In this document: piece by piece, positions 26,666-35,629 of the stretch
How positions within the stretch are numbered: position 1 is the stretch's first letter
How the letters are laid out: every line of letters begins with the position of its first letter
Assembly (NCBI GenBank): GCA_965221785.1
Contig: CBDCSR010000003.1
Span: 124,001 to 188,000, forward strand
Reading direction: 5' to 3'
DNA: 64,000 bases
Source of the DNA: BD2-11 sp965221785
GTDB lineage: Bacteria > Gemmatimonadota > Gemmatimonadetes > Longimicrobiales > Gaopeijiaceae
The notes under the pieces: generated by a model
Told to the model about the DNA's origin: nothing
Database searches by the model: none
What the model saw: only the letters and a program-made list of their open reading frames with translations
Position numbers and translations under genes: made by a program

Positions 26666-27708
26666 TCTTCCACCTCCTCCGCCCGCGCTGTGGAGGCGTC
26701 CTGGTCCGCTGATGAAGCCGTCGCGCCAGCCTCGGAAGCGATCTCCCCCGCGCCGTCATCGACGTCTTCCCCTTTCGCGCCGTCTTCACCGTTCGCGGTG
26801 AGGGACCGGAAGACCCGTTCCAGGTTGGCCTGCTCCCGATGCAGCTCCCAGAGGGCCCACCCGCGGCTGGTGGCGACCTGGAAGATCGTGGGGCGCAGCT
26901 CGGCGCCGGACGCCACCTCAAGGCGCACGCGGGTGCGTCCGTCGCGCGTGTCCGCAGTGGCGGAAGAAACCCCATCCAGGGCGGCAAGCGTCCCGGACAC
27001 GTCCTCCCCCTCGGCTTCGACCAGGTAGTACGCTCCACCGGTGCGGTCGGCGGCCAGGTCGGCCACGGTGCCGTCGGCGACCAGCCGGCCGCCCGAGATG
27101 ATCAGCAGCCGCTGGCAGGTGGCCTCGACCTCCTGCATGACGTGGGTGCTGAGGAGAACCGTGCGCTCGGCGCCCAACGCGTTGATCAGCTTGCGGATCT
27201 CCACCCGCTGGTTGGGATCGAGGCCCTCGGTGGGCTCGTCGAGTACCAGGATCTCGGGGCGGTGCAGGATCGCCGCCGCGAGGCCGATGCGCTGCCGGTA
27301 GCCCTTGGAGCACTCCCCGATCGGGCGGAAGAAGACCGCATCGAGCGCAGTTTCCTCTACCGCGTCCCGAACGGCGCGCCGGGCATCCGCGCCCCGGATT
27401 CTGCGGATCTCGGCCACGTACTCGAGATACTCCGCGACCAGCATGTCGTCGTACAGCGGATTCGCCTCGGGCAGGTACCCCACGCGCCGCTTGGCTTCCC
27501 TGAGGTCGGTCTCGATGGGCACGCCGTCGAACTGCACCACGCCCGAGTCGGGCTGGAGGGTGCCGGTCAGCATGCGCATGGTGGTGGTCTTGCCGGCCGC
27601 GTTGGGGCCGAGAAACCCCACCACCTCGCCCCGGTCCACCTCGAACGACACGTCGTTGACGGCCAGGAGGGGGCCGAAGCGCTTGGTCACCCCTTGTACG
27701 GCGATCAT
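26662..27708 (-). CDS. GldA-type ABC transporter ATPase
   Basis: A 348-residue ATPase: Walker A Gly-Pro-Asn-Ala-Ala-Gly-Lys-Thr-Thr, signature Cys-Ser-Lys-Gly-Tyr-Arg-Gln-Arg (the Lys-Gly-Tyr form typical of GldA/CcmA-like proteins) and Walker B Leu-Val-Leu-Asp-Glu-Pro-Thr-Glu-Gly-Leu-Asp. The last 40 residues are an acidic, Ala/Glu/Asp-rich tail with no domain. It is the first gene of the three-gene export operon, overlapping the permease fusion by four bases. Confidence 0.9.
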   Translation of the reverse strand: MIAVQGVTKRFGPLLAVNDVSFEVDRGEVVGFLGPNAAGKTTTMRMLTGTLQPDSGVVQFDGVPIETDLREAKRRVGYLPEANPLYDDMLVAEYLEYVAEIRRIRGADARRAVRDAVEETALDAVFFRPIGECSKGYRQRIGLAAAILHRPEILVLDEPTEGLDPNQRVEIRKLINALGAERTVLLSTHVMQEVEATCQRLLIISGGRLVADGTVADLAADRTGGAYYLVEAEGEDVSGTLAALDGVSSATADTRDGRTRVRLEVASGAELRPTIFQVATSRGWALWELHREQANLERVFRSLTANGEDGAKGEDVDDGAGEIASEAGATASSADQDASTARAEEVEE

Positions 27709-27765
27709 TCCGTCCTCCTTCCCGCGTTGTTCTCTCCGCGCCCCCGGCGATCCTACACAAGAAGA

Positions 27766-27794
27766 GCCGCGCGAGATACTCGTCTTCGCGCGGC
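27766..27794 (-). promoter_or_regulatory. Hairpin in the leader of the gld-type operon
   Basis: A perfect 9-bp inverted repeat GCCGCGCGA / TCGCGCGGC with an 11-base loop. Read toward the ATPase gene (minus strand) it is followed by TCTTCTTGTG, a modest T-rich stretch. It lies 58 bases before that gene's ATG in a divergent intergenic region, so it could be a leader attenuator or a terminator for an unseen minus-strand transcript. Confidence 0.35.
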
Positions 27795-27921
27795 CCGGGA
27801 AGCCCGTGCAGTCCCGCGCGCGAGCAACTTGCTGGTCTCCCCCGTTTTCGCGCGGGGGCGAACGATTCTAAAATGGGATGCGGATGATGTCCAGAAGGTT
27901 TTCTCGCCGGGAGCACGTCTC

Positions 27922-29394
27922 ATGCACCGCCAGCGCACCACACGATTCAGCGTCTTGAAGGCGATCTTCCTCGTACCCGCGTTCGGCGGCCTCGCGTGCG
28001 GTGGTTCCGGGGATGAAACCGGGGAACTGGTCCGCACCGCCGACCCGTTCGCGCGCGGCTACACCGAGGAGGATTTCCCGCGCCTGCGCGAGCTCGCCGA
28101 AGGCGTCTACTCCTACGAGGCGCTGCGCTCGGCGGGCGATCAGCGCTTCACCACGGTCAGCATGTTCGTGGTCACCGACGAGGGCGTGCTGGTCGCGGAC
28201 GGCCAGGGCAACGTGGCCGAGACGCAGCGCCTGATCGAGCACATCGCCTCGGTCACCGACCAGCCCATCACTCACGTGGTGATCTGTTCCGACCACGGCG
28301 ACCACACCGCCGGCAACTCCGCCTTCCCCGCGGACGCGGAGTTCATCGCCCACCCCACCTCGGCACGGGTGCTGGAGGCCACGGCGGCCAATCCCTTTCG
28401 GCCCGAGGACGCGCCCCCTGTGGTGCTGCCCACCCGCCTGGTCGACGACCGTGAGGTGCTGGAACTGGGCGGCCGCACCATCGAGATTCTCTTCCTGGGC
28501 CGCGCGCACACGGGCGGCGACCTGGTCGTCCACCTGCCCGAAGAGGACATCCTCTTCATGAGCGAGGCCTATCTGCACCGCGTCTTCCCCGCCATGCGCA
28601 CCGCCTATCCCAGCGAATGGGTGGCGATGATCGAGCGGGCGCAGGCAATGGACGTCGGGACGTACGTTCCCGGACACGGCTTCGTCGATTCCCCCGAAGT
28701 CCTGCGGGAGGAGCTGGAGGTGTTCCGCCAGGCCGTGGTGCAGGTCATCGAAGAGAGTCGTCGTCTCCACGGACAGGGACTCGGCCTGGAGGAAGCGCAG
28801 CCGAGCGCGAATTTCGGAGAGCTCGGGGACTGGTGGCTGTCGGAGAGCCAGGCGCCCCGCGCCATCCAGCAGGTGTACGCGGAGCTCGACGGCATGCTTC
28901 CCCCGATGGAGGGCGATGGGGATGGGGCGGAGGAGGGCCGGGAGGGAGGCGAAGAGCACGAAGCGGAGGGTGAAGGCGAGCACGGCGCCCGCGAAGGCGG
29001 CGGTGAAGGCGAACACGGGGGTGGCGAGCACGATGAGGAAGGCGAACACGGGGATGGCGAGCACGGCGAAGAAGGTGAGCACGACGAAGAGGGCGAGGAG
29101 TCGGGCGAGTACATCGCCTCAGGCGAAACCTGGGATGATACCAGGAGGGGCGCCCGCCTGATCCTCTCGTTCGATGCCGCGCGGGAGGCGTTCGTGGGCA
29201 CCGTCGAGAACGTGACCCGGGAGGTGCTCTGCGCCGTCCGCGTCGAGGTTCACCTGTCCACCGGAACCGAATTGGGGCCGACCGCGCGAACAGACCTTGC
29301 CCCAGGCGAATCCATGGAAGTGACGTTGCCGACGAGAGGCGAGCCCTTCGACGCCTGGACGGCCCATCCGGAGGTATCCGCCTGCGCGCGCTGA
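27922..29394 (+). CDS. Metallo-beta-lactamase-fold lipoprotein with His/Glu-rich linker
   Basis: A 490-residue protein. The signal ends in a lipobox (Gly-Leu-Ala-Cys26). Residues about 50-300 have the MBL fold, but the first metal motif reads Ser123-Asp-His-Gly-Asp-His instead of His-x-His-x-Asp-His; later metal-type histidines are in Gly-Arg-Ala-His-Thr-Gly-Gly-Asp and Tyr-Val-Pro-Gly-His-Gly. A tract of about 65 residues made mostly of Glu, Gly, His and Asp (about 28916-29110) follows, then a small beta domain near Val-Gly-Thr-Val-Glu-Asn-Val-Thr. The substrate is unknown. The linker could bind divalent metals. Confidence 0.8.
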   Translation: MHRQRTTRFSVLKAIFLVPAFGGLACGGSGDETGELVRTADPFARGYTEEDFPRLRELAEGVYSYEALRSAGDQRFTTVSMFVVTDEGVLVADGQGNVAETQRLIEHIASVTDQPITHVVICSDHGDHTAGNSAFPADAEFIAHPTSARVLEATAANPFRPEDAPPVVLPTRLVDDREVLELGGRTIEILFLGRAHTGGDLVVHLPEEDILFMSEAYLHRVFPAMRTAYPSEWVAMIERAQAMDVGTYVPGHGFVDSPEVLREELEVFRQAVVQVIEESRRLHGQGLGLEEAQPSANFGELGDWWLSESQAPRAIQQVYAELDGMLPPMEGDGDGAEEGREGGEEHEAEGEGEHGAREGGGEGEHGGGEHDEEGEHGDGEHGEEGEHDEEGEESGEYIASGETWDDTRRGARLILSFDAAREAFVGTVENVTREVLCAVRVEVHLSTGTELGPTARTDLAPGESMEVTLPTRGEPFDAWTAHPEVSACAR

Positions 29395-29459
29395 CGACAA
29401 CGGCCCACTCTTCCGGGAAGTCGCGCCAGCTCCAGCCCCTGAGGCGCGACCTCCTGAAG

Positions 29460-30083
29460 ATGGCCCGGCTGGACCGCACCGTGCGTGCCCGACTCGCAGC
29501 GTCCGGCACGCTCTTCAACGCCGGCTATGAACCTCGCATGGCCCGGGTGCACCAACGCAATGCCCGGCGTCTTCGGCGAATCATCGAGTCGGTCGGGTGG
29601 CCGGGTTCCGACCTTGTCGGTGCTGACGGAGCAGAGGCGGCGTGGTTGATACTCCAACACGCGATCTCGGAGCCCGACCTGCTCCGTCGAACACTGCCAC
29701 TCCTCACGGCGGCGGCACGAGAAGGGAAGGCGGATCCCGCGCACGCCGCGATGCTGGAGGACCGGATCCGATTCTTCGAGGGGCGCCGGCAGCGCTACGG
29801 CACGCAGCTCGATTGGGACGCCGGCGGGAGCCTTTCGCCGGGCGAGGTGGAAGATCCGCACAAGCTTGCAGAACGCCGGGAAGCGGTCGGCCTTCCGCCG
29901 CTGGAAGAGCAAGTCGAGGACGCTCGGAGCCAGGCGGCCGCCGAGGGACAGCGACCTCCGGCAGACTATCAGGCGTACGCAGACGCCCGCGACGAGTGGG
30001 CGGCTGATGCCGGGTGGCGTCAGCCCTCCCGGTCACGCATGTCGGCCAGCGCGTCCGTGTCGATCGCGTCCCGCAGGTCGTAG
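29460..30083 (+). CDS. DUF6624-like protein
   Basis: A protein of about 207 residues whose helix Leu-Leu-Lys-Met-Ala-Arg-Leu-Asp-Arg-Thr-Val-Arg and middle part (Gly-Trp-Pro-x5-Gly, Trp-Leu-Ile-Leu-Gln-His) fit DUF6624 proteins, small uncharacterised alpha-helical proteins. Homology seems to begin a few residues before ATG 29460; the frame is open back into the preceding gene without an ATG, so a CTG start near 29391 is possible. Its last 64 bases overlap the convergent lipoprotein gene. No signal peptide is visible. Confidence 0.6.
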   Translation: MARLDRTVRARLAASGTLFNAGYEPRMARVHQRNARRLRRIIESVGWPGSDLVGADGAEAAWLILQHAISEPDLLRRTLPLLTAAAREGKADPAHAAMLEDRIRFFEGRRQRYGTQLDWDAGGSLSPGEVEDPHKLAERREAVGLPPLEEQVEDARSQAAAEGQRPPADYQAYADARDEWAADAGWRQPSRSRMSASASVSIASRRS

Positions 30084-30745
30084 AGTTCGTCCATGGTCAC
30101 GCCCCGTCCCTCGATGGAGACCACGAAGCGGCCCTCCACCAACCAGGTGAGCTGCCCGCGGCCGCGGTCCCCGCGCGTACGCCGAAACTCGTCCAGCGCC
30201 GGATACCCCTCATACTCCAGCGTGCGCTTCCAGCCGCGCTCGCTTTCTTCGTCGACCTCGACATCCAGCCAGTCGAGGAAATCCTCCGATCCGACAAGCG
30301 GGAGAGCCCCGATGTCGGCGATGGCGACGTCCACGTCCGCTCCGTCGCGGTTCCGATACTCGGCTTCGACCGTCGAGACGCGGAACCCGAGCACGCCAAC
30401 GGTCGACCCTTCACGGGACGAGAGCGCGAAACCGCCGGCTTCGTCCGGCAGGACGTCGCGCAATGCGCGGAATGACACCGGCCTTTCGACCAGCGTCTCG
30501 CTCGACAGCTCCAGGTCGATGTGGTGCAGTGCGTCGCTCAACTGCTCCACCGCGTCGGAAAGACCATCGGCGAGGTCATCCGCAACCTCATGCATGCCCT
30601 CCCTCACTTCCTCCATTTCGATGTCCGCCCGCGACTCGTCTTCGTCGATGAAGAAGCAGCCCGTTGATATCAGGGCGACGAACAGGGTGCCCGCGAGGGC
30701 GAAAGGCCGTGACTGGCGGCCATTAACTCGACGCTTCCGGGACAT
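30020..30745 (-). CDS. Lipoprotein of unknown function
   Basis: A 241-residue protein with a clear lipoprotein signal (basic N-terminus, hydrophobic core, lipobox Ser-Thr-Gly-Cys at about residue 30), an acidic helical region at 35-75 and a mixed alpha/beta domain. No family is recognised. ATG 30745 is chosen because the signal peptide begins there. It is convergent with the DUF6624-like gene and divergent from the propeller lipoprotein gene, and appears to be a single-gene unit. Confidence 0.7.
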   Translation of the reverse strand: MSRKRRVNGRQSRPFALAGTLFVALISTGCFFIDEDESRADIEMEEVREGMHEVADDLADGLSDAVEQLSDALHHIDLELSSETLVERPVSFRALRDVLPDEAGGFALSSREGSTVGVLGFRVSTVEAEYRNRDGADVDVAIADIGALPLVGSEDFLDWLDVEVDEESERGWKRTLEYEGYPALDEFRRTRGDRGRGQLTWLVEGRFVVSIEGRGVTMDELYDLRDAIDTDALADMRDREG

Positions 30746-30990
30746 CTCTTCCTCCAGACGCTGAACGCAGGGTTGTACAGTCGGCACGGCTGCGCATCGC
30801 CGTGCCCTGCGGGCCACCGCGACGTGATTGGCGCGGGGGCGTGTGCGCGTCTACGCGCGCCGGACGGGGAAGGTGTCAGAACTGGAGACCGAGGAATGCG
30901 TGACATCCCGGAGGCGTGAACCGTACCTTCGGTGTTGTCCCGTGAGGCGATTCGCGCCTCGTTGCGATCTCGGGCCAGGAGGATCGGGCC

Positions 30991-32232
30991 ATGTCCCGCC
31001 CGGAACGGGCACTCACGCGCTCTCGCCTTCCATCCTTTCTCGTCCTCGCGCTCGCCGCGGCCCTCAACTCCTGCGAGCCGGAATCGCCGCCGGCGGAGCC
31101 GACGCGCGAGACGCTTCCGAGCGGTGCGGTCCTCGTCCGTTATCCGGGCCTTCCCGCTATCGATTTCGTGGGCCCCGGGGTCACCGAGGCGCATGTGGAC
31201 CTGCAGTTCGGAAGCCTTGAAGGGGACGACCCCGCCTTCGCCTTCGCGGACATCCGGGGCATCGAGGCTTCCAGCGACGGTGACATTTATGTGCTGGATT
31301 ACCGGGCGGCGGAGGTCCGCGTTTTCGACTCCACGGGCCGGTACCTGCGGACGATCGTGCGGCGGGGCGAGGGACCGGGCGAGATTGGAGAGGCCAACGG
31401 CATCTTCCTGTCGGGGGACACCCTCCTGTGGATCCCCAACCACAGCCAGGGGACGATCATCGGGGTGAACCCCCACGGAGAGGAGATACGCAGGTTCAAC
31501 AAGCCGGTCTCGGGCTACGGCGATCTCTGGAGCGGAGCGTTCGACAATCCGGGCCGTTACTGGAAGGAGACCTTCCATTCGGAAAACGAACCGCGCGATC
31601 TGCCTTCAACGGGCGTGGTCTCAGTAACGTACCGGCGCTACTACAAGTCCTACGACCTGTCCAGCGGGGCCATCGACTCGGTCTACCTCGGTGAGATCAA
31701 CAGGCGGTTCTACGCCTACACGGCCGGCACCCGTGCGGGGGTCCGCGACATTCCGTTCCAGGCATTCGCGATAGCTGCGGTAAACCCGTCCGGGGGATTC
31801 TGGCTCGCGCACAACGCGTCGTACCGCATCGCGCGGACAGGCGAGGGCGGGGACACGCTGGTCGTCATCGAGGCGGCGGTTGCCGCGCAACGGGTCACGG
31901 ACGAAGACCGGTCCGCGTACGTCGAGAGCATCGTCGAAGACAGTCCCGAACTGCGCCGGGTGGCGGAAGAGGCTGCCGCCCTGATACCGGACGTCAAGCC
32001 CGTTCTTCAGGGTCTCTTCGTCGACGACCAGGGCCGGCTCTGGGTCGAGAGGGTCACGCCGGAGGACGGGCCCGGCTTCTACGACCTGTACTCGCAGGCC
32101 GGCGATTACCTGGGCTCCGTTCGCCTCGCCTTCGAGGCAGCAGGGGCGATCCGGGTCAGGCACGGCAGCATCCATACCTGGGTTGTCGATGAGTTCGAGG
32201 TCCCGTACGTCGTCAGGGCCTCCGTATCGTGA
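30991..32232 (+). CDS. Six-bladed beta-propeller lipoprotein
   Basis: A 413-residue lipoprotein (lipobox ending at Cys28). The body shows the repeated blades of 6-bladed propeller proteins common in Gemmatimonadota and Bacteroidota (Gly-Asp-Ile-Tyr-Val-Leu-Asp then Val-Arg-Val-Phe-Asp-Ser-Thr-Gly-Arg-Tyr-Leu, and Gly-Arg-Leu-Trp-Val near the end). The binding partner is unknown. AGGAGG precedes ATG 30991. Its stop overlaps the GTG of the following glycosidase (GTGA), placing it at the head of the sugar operon and hinting at a surface glycan-sensing or binding role. Confidence 0.78.
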   Translation: MSRPERALTRSRLPSFLVLALAAALNSCEPESPPAEPTRETLPSGAVLVRYPGLPAIDFVGPGVTEAHVDLQFGSLEGDDPAFAFADIRGIEASSDGDIYVLDYRAAEVRVFDSTGRYLRTIVRRGEGPGEIGEANGIFLSGDTLLWIPNHSQGTIIGVNPHGEEIRRFNKPVSGYGDLWSGAFDNPGRYWKETFHSENEPRDLPSTGVVSVTYRRYYKSYDLSSGAIDSVYLGEINRRFYAYTAGTRAGVRDIPFQAFAIAAVNPSGGFWLAHNASYRIARTGEGGDTLVVIEAAVAAQRVTDEDRSAYVESIVEDSPELRRVAEEAAALIPDVKPVLQGLFVDDQGRLWVERVTPEDGPGFYDLYSQAGDYLGSVRLAFEAAGAIRVRHGSIHTWVVDEFEVPYVVRASVS

Positions 32233-34433
32233 GGTCCCGTCCCGACGTTTCCCCCAGGGCACGAATCGCGGCGCTGGTGCGCGATGACAAGTGGTTCCTG
32301 GGAGGACTGGACGGTGTGGTGTGGGCGCCGCCGTTCCCGCGGTGGCTTCACCGGCCGGGGTTCTGGGATCCCGTGCATGTGCTGCAGCACGAGGTCGGTC
32401 CGGGGTTCTCGGTGGCGCTGGTGCGCCCCGATGGGCTGGAAAACCCCCTCTGTCGGGCGACCCGGGACGCAGGCGGTGGCGAGCTGACCCCGCGCAGGTG
32501 GCGGCCTGGGCGGCTGGACGCTACGTGGTCGGCTGAGCGAGGCGTCCTGGTCGAGGAGCGCCGCCAGGTGTTGCCGGGGGGTATCCTCGAATCATCCTGG
32601 CAGGTGCCCCTGGAGTTGGAGGGCTACCTGGTCGGCTTCACCGCGCAGCCGGCCGAGGCCACCGACGGAGTGGGACCCACGGAAGGTGGCGTGGGCTGGA
32701 CACGGGTGGTCGCGGACCGGCGCGGACGGGAATTGACCCTGCGCATGGAGCTCGCGGGCTCCGTTTCGCCCGCGTGGAGGAGCATCGTGCCGTCCGAGGG
32801 AAGCGACACAGCCGAATGGGGGCATTCCCCGTTTGCCGAAATGGCGTCCGCCGCGGCCCTCGACCCGGAGGCGCACCGCTCCGGGTGGATCTGGATCGCC
32901 GTCGCGCTTCCGCTGGCGGGGATCGACGGCGATGAGCCGCCGGCCATCCGGCTGACCCTTCGCCCTCGCCGCGCCGAGGCTCGGCACCGGGCTCGGACGC
33001 GCTCGAGTTCCTGGGAGTCGTTCTTCGGCGGCTTTCCCCACTTCCGGTGCGGCGATCCCTGTCTCGAGCGCTATTTCGACTACCGCATCTTCGGCCTTGG
33101 CCTGAACCGCATCGAGGGGCGATGGGGCCCGATCCGGCACCCCGCCATCGCCGAGGGCCCGGAGTACTTCCACGTGCCCATCACGTACAGCGCGCAGTGC
33201 CACATGATGGAGATGCGGTGGCGCAGGAGCGGGCGCGAGGCGTGGGGCTCGCTGTTGAACTTCGTCGACAACCAGAAGCCCGACGGCTCGTTCCACGGGC
33301 GCCTCTATCCCGAGCGCCTCGAGGGAACCGACTTCTACCACGCCAACTGGGGCGACGCGCTACTCGCGGTCGATGACATGCAGCCTGACGCCGTGGCGCT
33401 GGCCCGCTGCTACGAGGGGCTGTCCCGCTACGCCCGCTGGCTGACCGCGGCGCGCGATCCCGAAGGGTCCGGGATGTTCACGGTCACGAACCACTTCGAG
33501 ACGGGGCAGGAGTACATGTCCCGGTACATGGCCGTGGACGAGGAGGCCGACGTGGCGGGGTGGCGTCCGCGGCTTCGCCTCAAGGGGATCGATGTCACGG
33601 TGTACGCCCACCAGCTGTTCCGGGCTCTCGGCTCGCTGGCGTGCCGATTGGACCGGCCGGGCGACGAGGCCGGGTGGCTGCGGCTCGCGGCCCGCTCCTG
33701 GCGGGCGATCGATGAGCGCATGTGGTCGGCGGACGCGCGGCTGTTCACCGACGTCGACGGACGCACCGGCGAACGCACGGGCGTGAAGGCGGCGGTGGGG
33801 TTCTACCCGCTGCTCACCGGACGGGTGGACGGCACCCGCCTCGACGCCCTGCTCGACCACCTCGAAGATCCCGGCACCTTCGGCACGCCCTTCCCCGTGC
33901 CTTCGTCCAGCGTGGACGACCCGCGCTTCTCCGCGGAGGGCATCTGGCGTGGAAAGCGCCGCAACTGCCCCTGGAACGGACGGGTGTGGCCGATGACGAC
34001 GAGCCACGTGATCGAAGGGCTGGTGCGCTGCTGGCGCAGTGGAAGCGAGCGGGCGGGCAGGCTCGCGAGCGACATGCTCATCCGCTTCGCGCGCATGATG
34101 TTCACGAATGGCGATCCCGCCCGGCCCAACTGCTTCGAGCACTACAACCCGTACACGGGTCGCGCCTGCCACTTCCGGGGCATCGACGACTACCAGCACT
34201 CCTGGATCATCGATCTCCTGGCGCGCGGATTCGCCGGGCTCCACGTGGATGCGTCGGGCATTGAGGTGCGGCCGCTGCCGGATGGTCCCGCCCGTGTGTC
34301 GCTGGGGCCGGTCATCGCACGGGGCCGGGCGCTGCATGTCGAAGTGGAGCCCGGACGGGTGAGCGTTGCCATCGACGGCGAGCGGTTCGACGGACCACGC
34401 GGCGAGCCCCTGCGGGTTCCGTGGGTTCAGTGA
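32229..34433 (+). CDS. Alpha/alpha-barrel glycosidase (GH63/GH37-like)
   Basis: A 734-residue cytoplasmic-looking protein (no signal). Residues 1 to about 255 form a beta-sandwich N-domain; about 265-735 is an (alpha/alpha)6 barrel with glucosidase-like motifs such as Asn-Gln-Lys-Pro-Asp-Gly-Ser-Phe-His-Gly, Asn-His-Phe-Glu-Thr-Gly-Gln and Asn-Gly-Arg-Val-Trp-Pro-Met. Such enzymes hydrolyse alpha-glucosides or glycosylated osmolytes; the exact substrate cannot be read off. It starts at GTG 32229 (GTGA overlap) and is coupled to the ABC ATPase downstream. Confidence 0.75.
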   Translation: MRSRPDVSPRARIAALVRDDKWFLGGLDGVVWAPPFPRWLHRPGFWDPVHVLQHEVGPGFSVALVRPDGLENPLCRATRDAGGGELTPRRWRPGRLDATWSAERGVLVEERRQVLPGGILESSWQVPLELEGYLVGFTAQPAEATDGVGPTEGGVGWTRVVADRRGRELTLRMELAGSVSPAWRSIVPSEGSDTAEWGHSPFAEMASAAALDPEAHRSGWIWIAVALPLAGIDGDEPPAIRLTLRPRRAEARHRARTRSSSWESFFGGFPHFRCGDPCLERYFDYRIFGLGLNRIEGRWGPIRHPAIAEGPEYFHVPITYSAQCHMMEMRWRRSGREAWGSLLNFVDNQKPDGSFHGRLYPERLEGTDFYHANWGDALLAVDDMQPDAVALARCYEGLSRYARWLTAARDPEGSGMFTVTNHFETGQEYMSRYMAVDEEADVAGWRPRLRLKGIDVTVYAHQLFRALGSLACRLDRPGDEAGWLRLAARSWRAIDERMWSADARLFTDVDGRTGERTGVKAAVGFYPLLTGRVDGTRLDALLDHLEDPGTFGTPFPVPSSSVDDPRFSAEGIWRGKRRNCPWNGRVWPMTTSHVIEGLVRCWRSGSERAGRLASDMLIRFARMMFTNGDPARPNCFEHYNPYTGRACHFRGIDDYQHSWIIDLLARGFAGLHVDASGIEVRPLPDGPARVSLGPVIARGRALHVEVEPGRVSVAIDGERFDGPRGEPLRVPWVQ

Positions 34434-35629
34434 GTCCGGGGGGAGCCGGTTCGCGGGCTGCCGGGCAGGGCGTCGTGCTGCGCGGCGTGGAGAAGCGTTA
34501 CGGCGATGTCGTGGCTCTGCGGACGCTGGACCTCGAGATCCGGCGGGGCGAGCTGATGGTGCTGGTGGGCCCCTCGGGATGCGGCAAGAGCACCCTGTTG
34601 CGCCTCATCGCCGGGCTTGAGGCATCCACCTCGGGAGAGGTGTGGATCGGGGGACGGCGGGTGGACGAGGTCGAGCCGGGCGCGCGCGACGTGGCGATGG
34701 TGTTCCAGAGCTACGCGCTCTATCCGCACATGACCGTCGCCCGGAATCTCGGCTTCGGCCTGCGCGTGCGCGGAACCCCTCGCCCGGAGCTCGAGCGGCG
34801 CGTCGCTGAGACCGCGGCCGCGCTCGGGCTCGCCCAACTGCTGGAACGGAAGCCCGGCCAGCTGTCGGGGGGTCAGCGCCAGCGGGTGGCTCTGGGACGC
34901 GCCATGGTGCGCGATCCGGGCGTGTTCCTCTTCGATGAGCCGCTCTCGAATCTGGACGCGGAACTGCGCCTGCGGACGCGCGACGAGATCGCCGCCCTGC
35001 ACCGGCGCCTGGGCACGACGATGATCTTCGTGACCCACGACCAGGTGGAAGCGCTGTCGCTGGGCCAGCGGGTCGCGGTCATGGATCGCGGACGGCTGCA
35101 GCAGGTGGGCACGCCGGACGAGGTCTATCGGCGACCGCATAACCTGTTCGTGGCGGGCTTCGTGGGATCGCCGCCCATCAATCGGATCTCGCTGTTCCGT
35201 GATGACCGGGGACGCCTTGCGGGAGGTCCGTTCGCGCTCGCGGGGCCGTCGGGTCCGGACCGGGCCACGCTGGCGGTGCGGCCCGAGGATCTCGCGGTGG
35301 CGGGGCCGGGAGAGGCGGAGGACGACGCGTCCGTTGGAGAGCCCGATTCGAGCAAGGTCAGCGGCCCGCGCGGGGCCGGCAGCTCGACCCGGTCGGGCAG
35401 CTTTCGGGCCACCGTGCTGCGCGTGGAGATGTTGGGGAGCGAGCAGCTCGTGCATCTGGACGGTCCGGGCGATGCCGCGTGGGTGGCGCGCGCATCGCCC
35501 GCGCTGCGCGTTGCCGCCGGCGACCGGGTGAGCGTTTCCGTGGCGTGGGAGCGCAGCCACCTGTTCGGCCCGGATGGCCGCCGCAAGGAGGGCGTGCCGC
35601 GACCGGCGGGGCAGCGGGTCCCGCGATGA
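34430..35629 (+). CDS. MalK/UgpC-type sugar ABC importer ATPase
   Basis: A 399-residue ATPase with Walker A Gly-Pro-Ser-Gly-Cys-Gly-Lys-Ser-Thr, Q-loop Val-Phe-Gln-Ser-Tyr-Ala-Leu-Tyr-Pro-His, signature Leu-Ser-Gly-Gly-Gln-Arg-Gln-Arg and a C-terminal OB-type regulatory domain containing a low-complexity insert at about residues 300-325. GTG 34430 is preferred because it overlaps the previous TGA as GTGA; an in-frame GTG at 34421 exists. It energises the importer formed with the next three genes. Confidence 0.92.
   Translation: MSPGGAGSRAAGQGVVLRGVEKRYGDVVALRTLDLEIRRGELMVLVGPSGCGKSTLLRLIAGLEASTSGEVWIGGRRVDEVEPGARDVAMVFQSYALYPHMTVARNLGFGLRVRGTPRPELERRVAETAAALGLAQLLERKPGQLSGGQRQRVALGRAMVRDPGVFLFDEPLSNLDAELRLRTRDEIAALHRRLGTTMIFVTHDQVEALSLGQRVAVMDRGRLQQVGTPDEVYRRPHNLFVAGFVGSPPINRISLFRDDRGRLAGGPFALAGPSGPDRATLAVRPEDLAVAGPGEAEDDASVGEPDSSKVSGPRGAGSSTRSGSFRATVLRVEMLGSEQLVHLDGPGDAAWVARASPALRVAAGDRVSVSVAWERSHLFGPDGRRKEGVPRPAGQRVPR

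Noticed and set aside
24377..27028. Plus-strand open frame of about 880 codons opposite the Gld genes
   Set aside because: Composition typical of antisense frames in GC-rich DNA; it overlaps three well-supported, coupled minus-strand genes.
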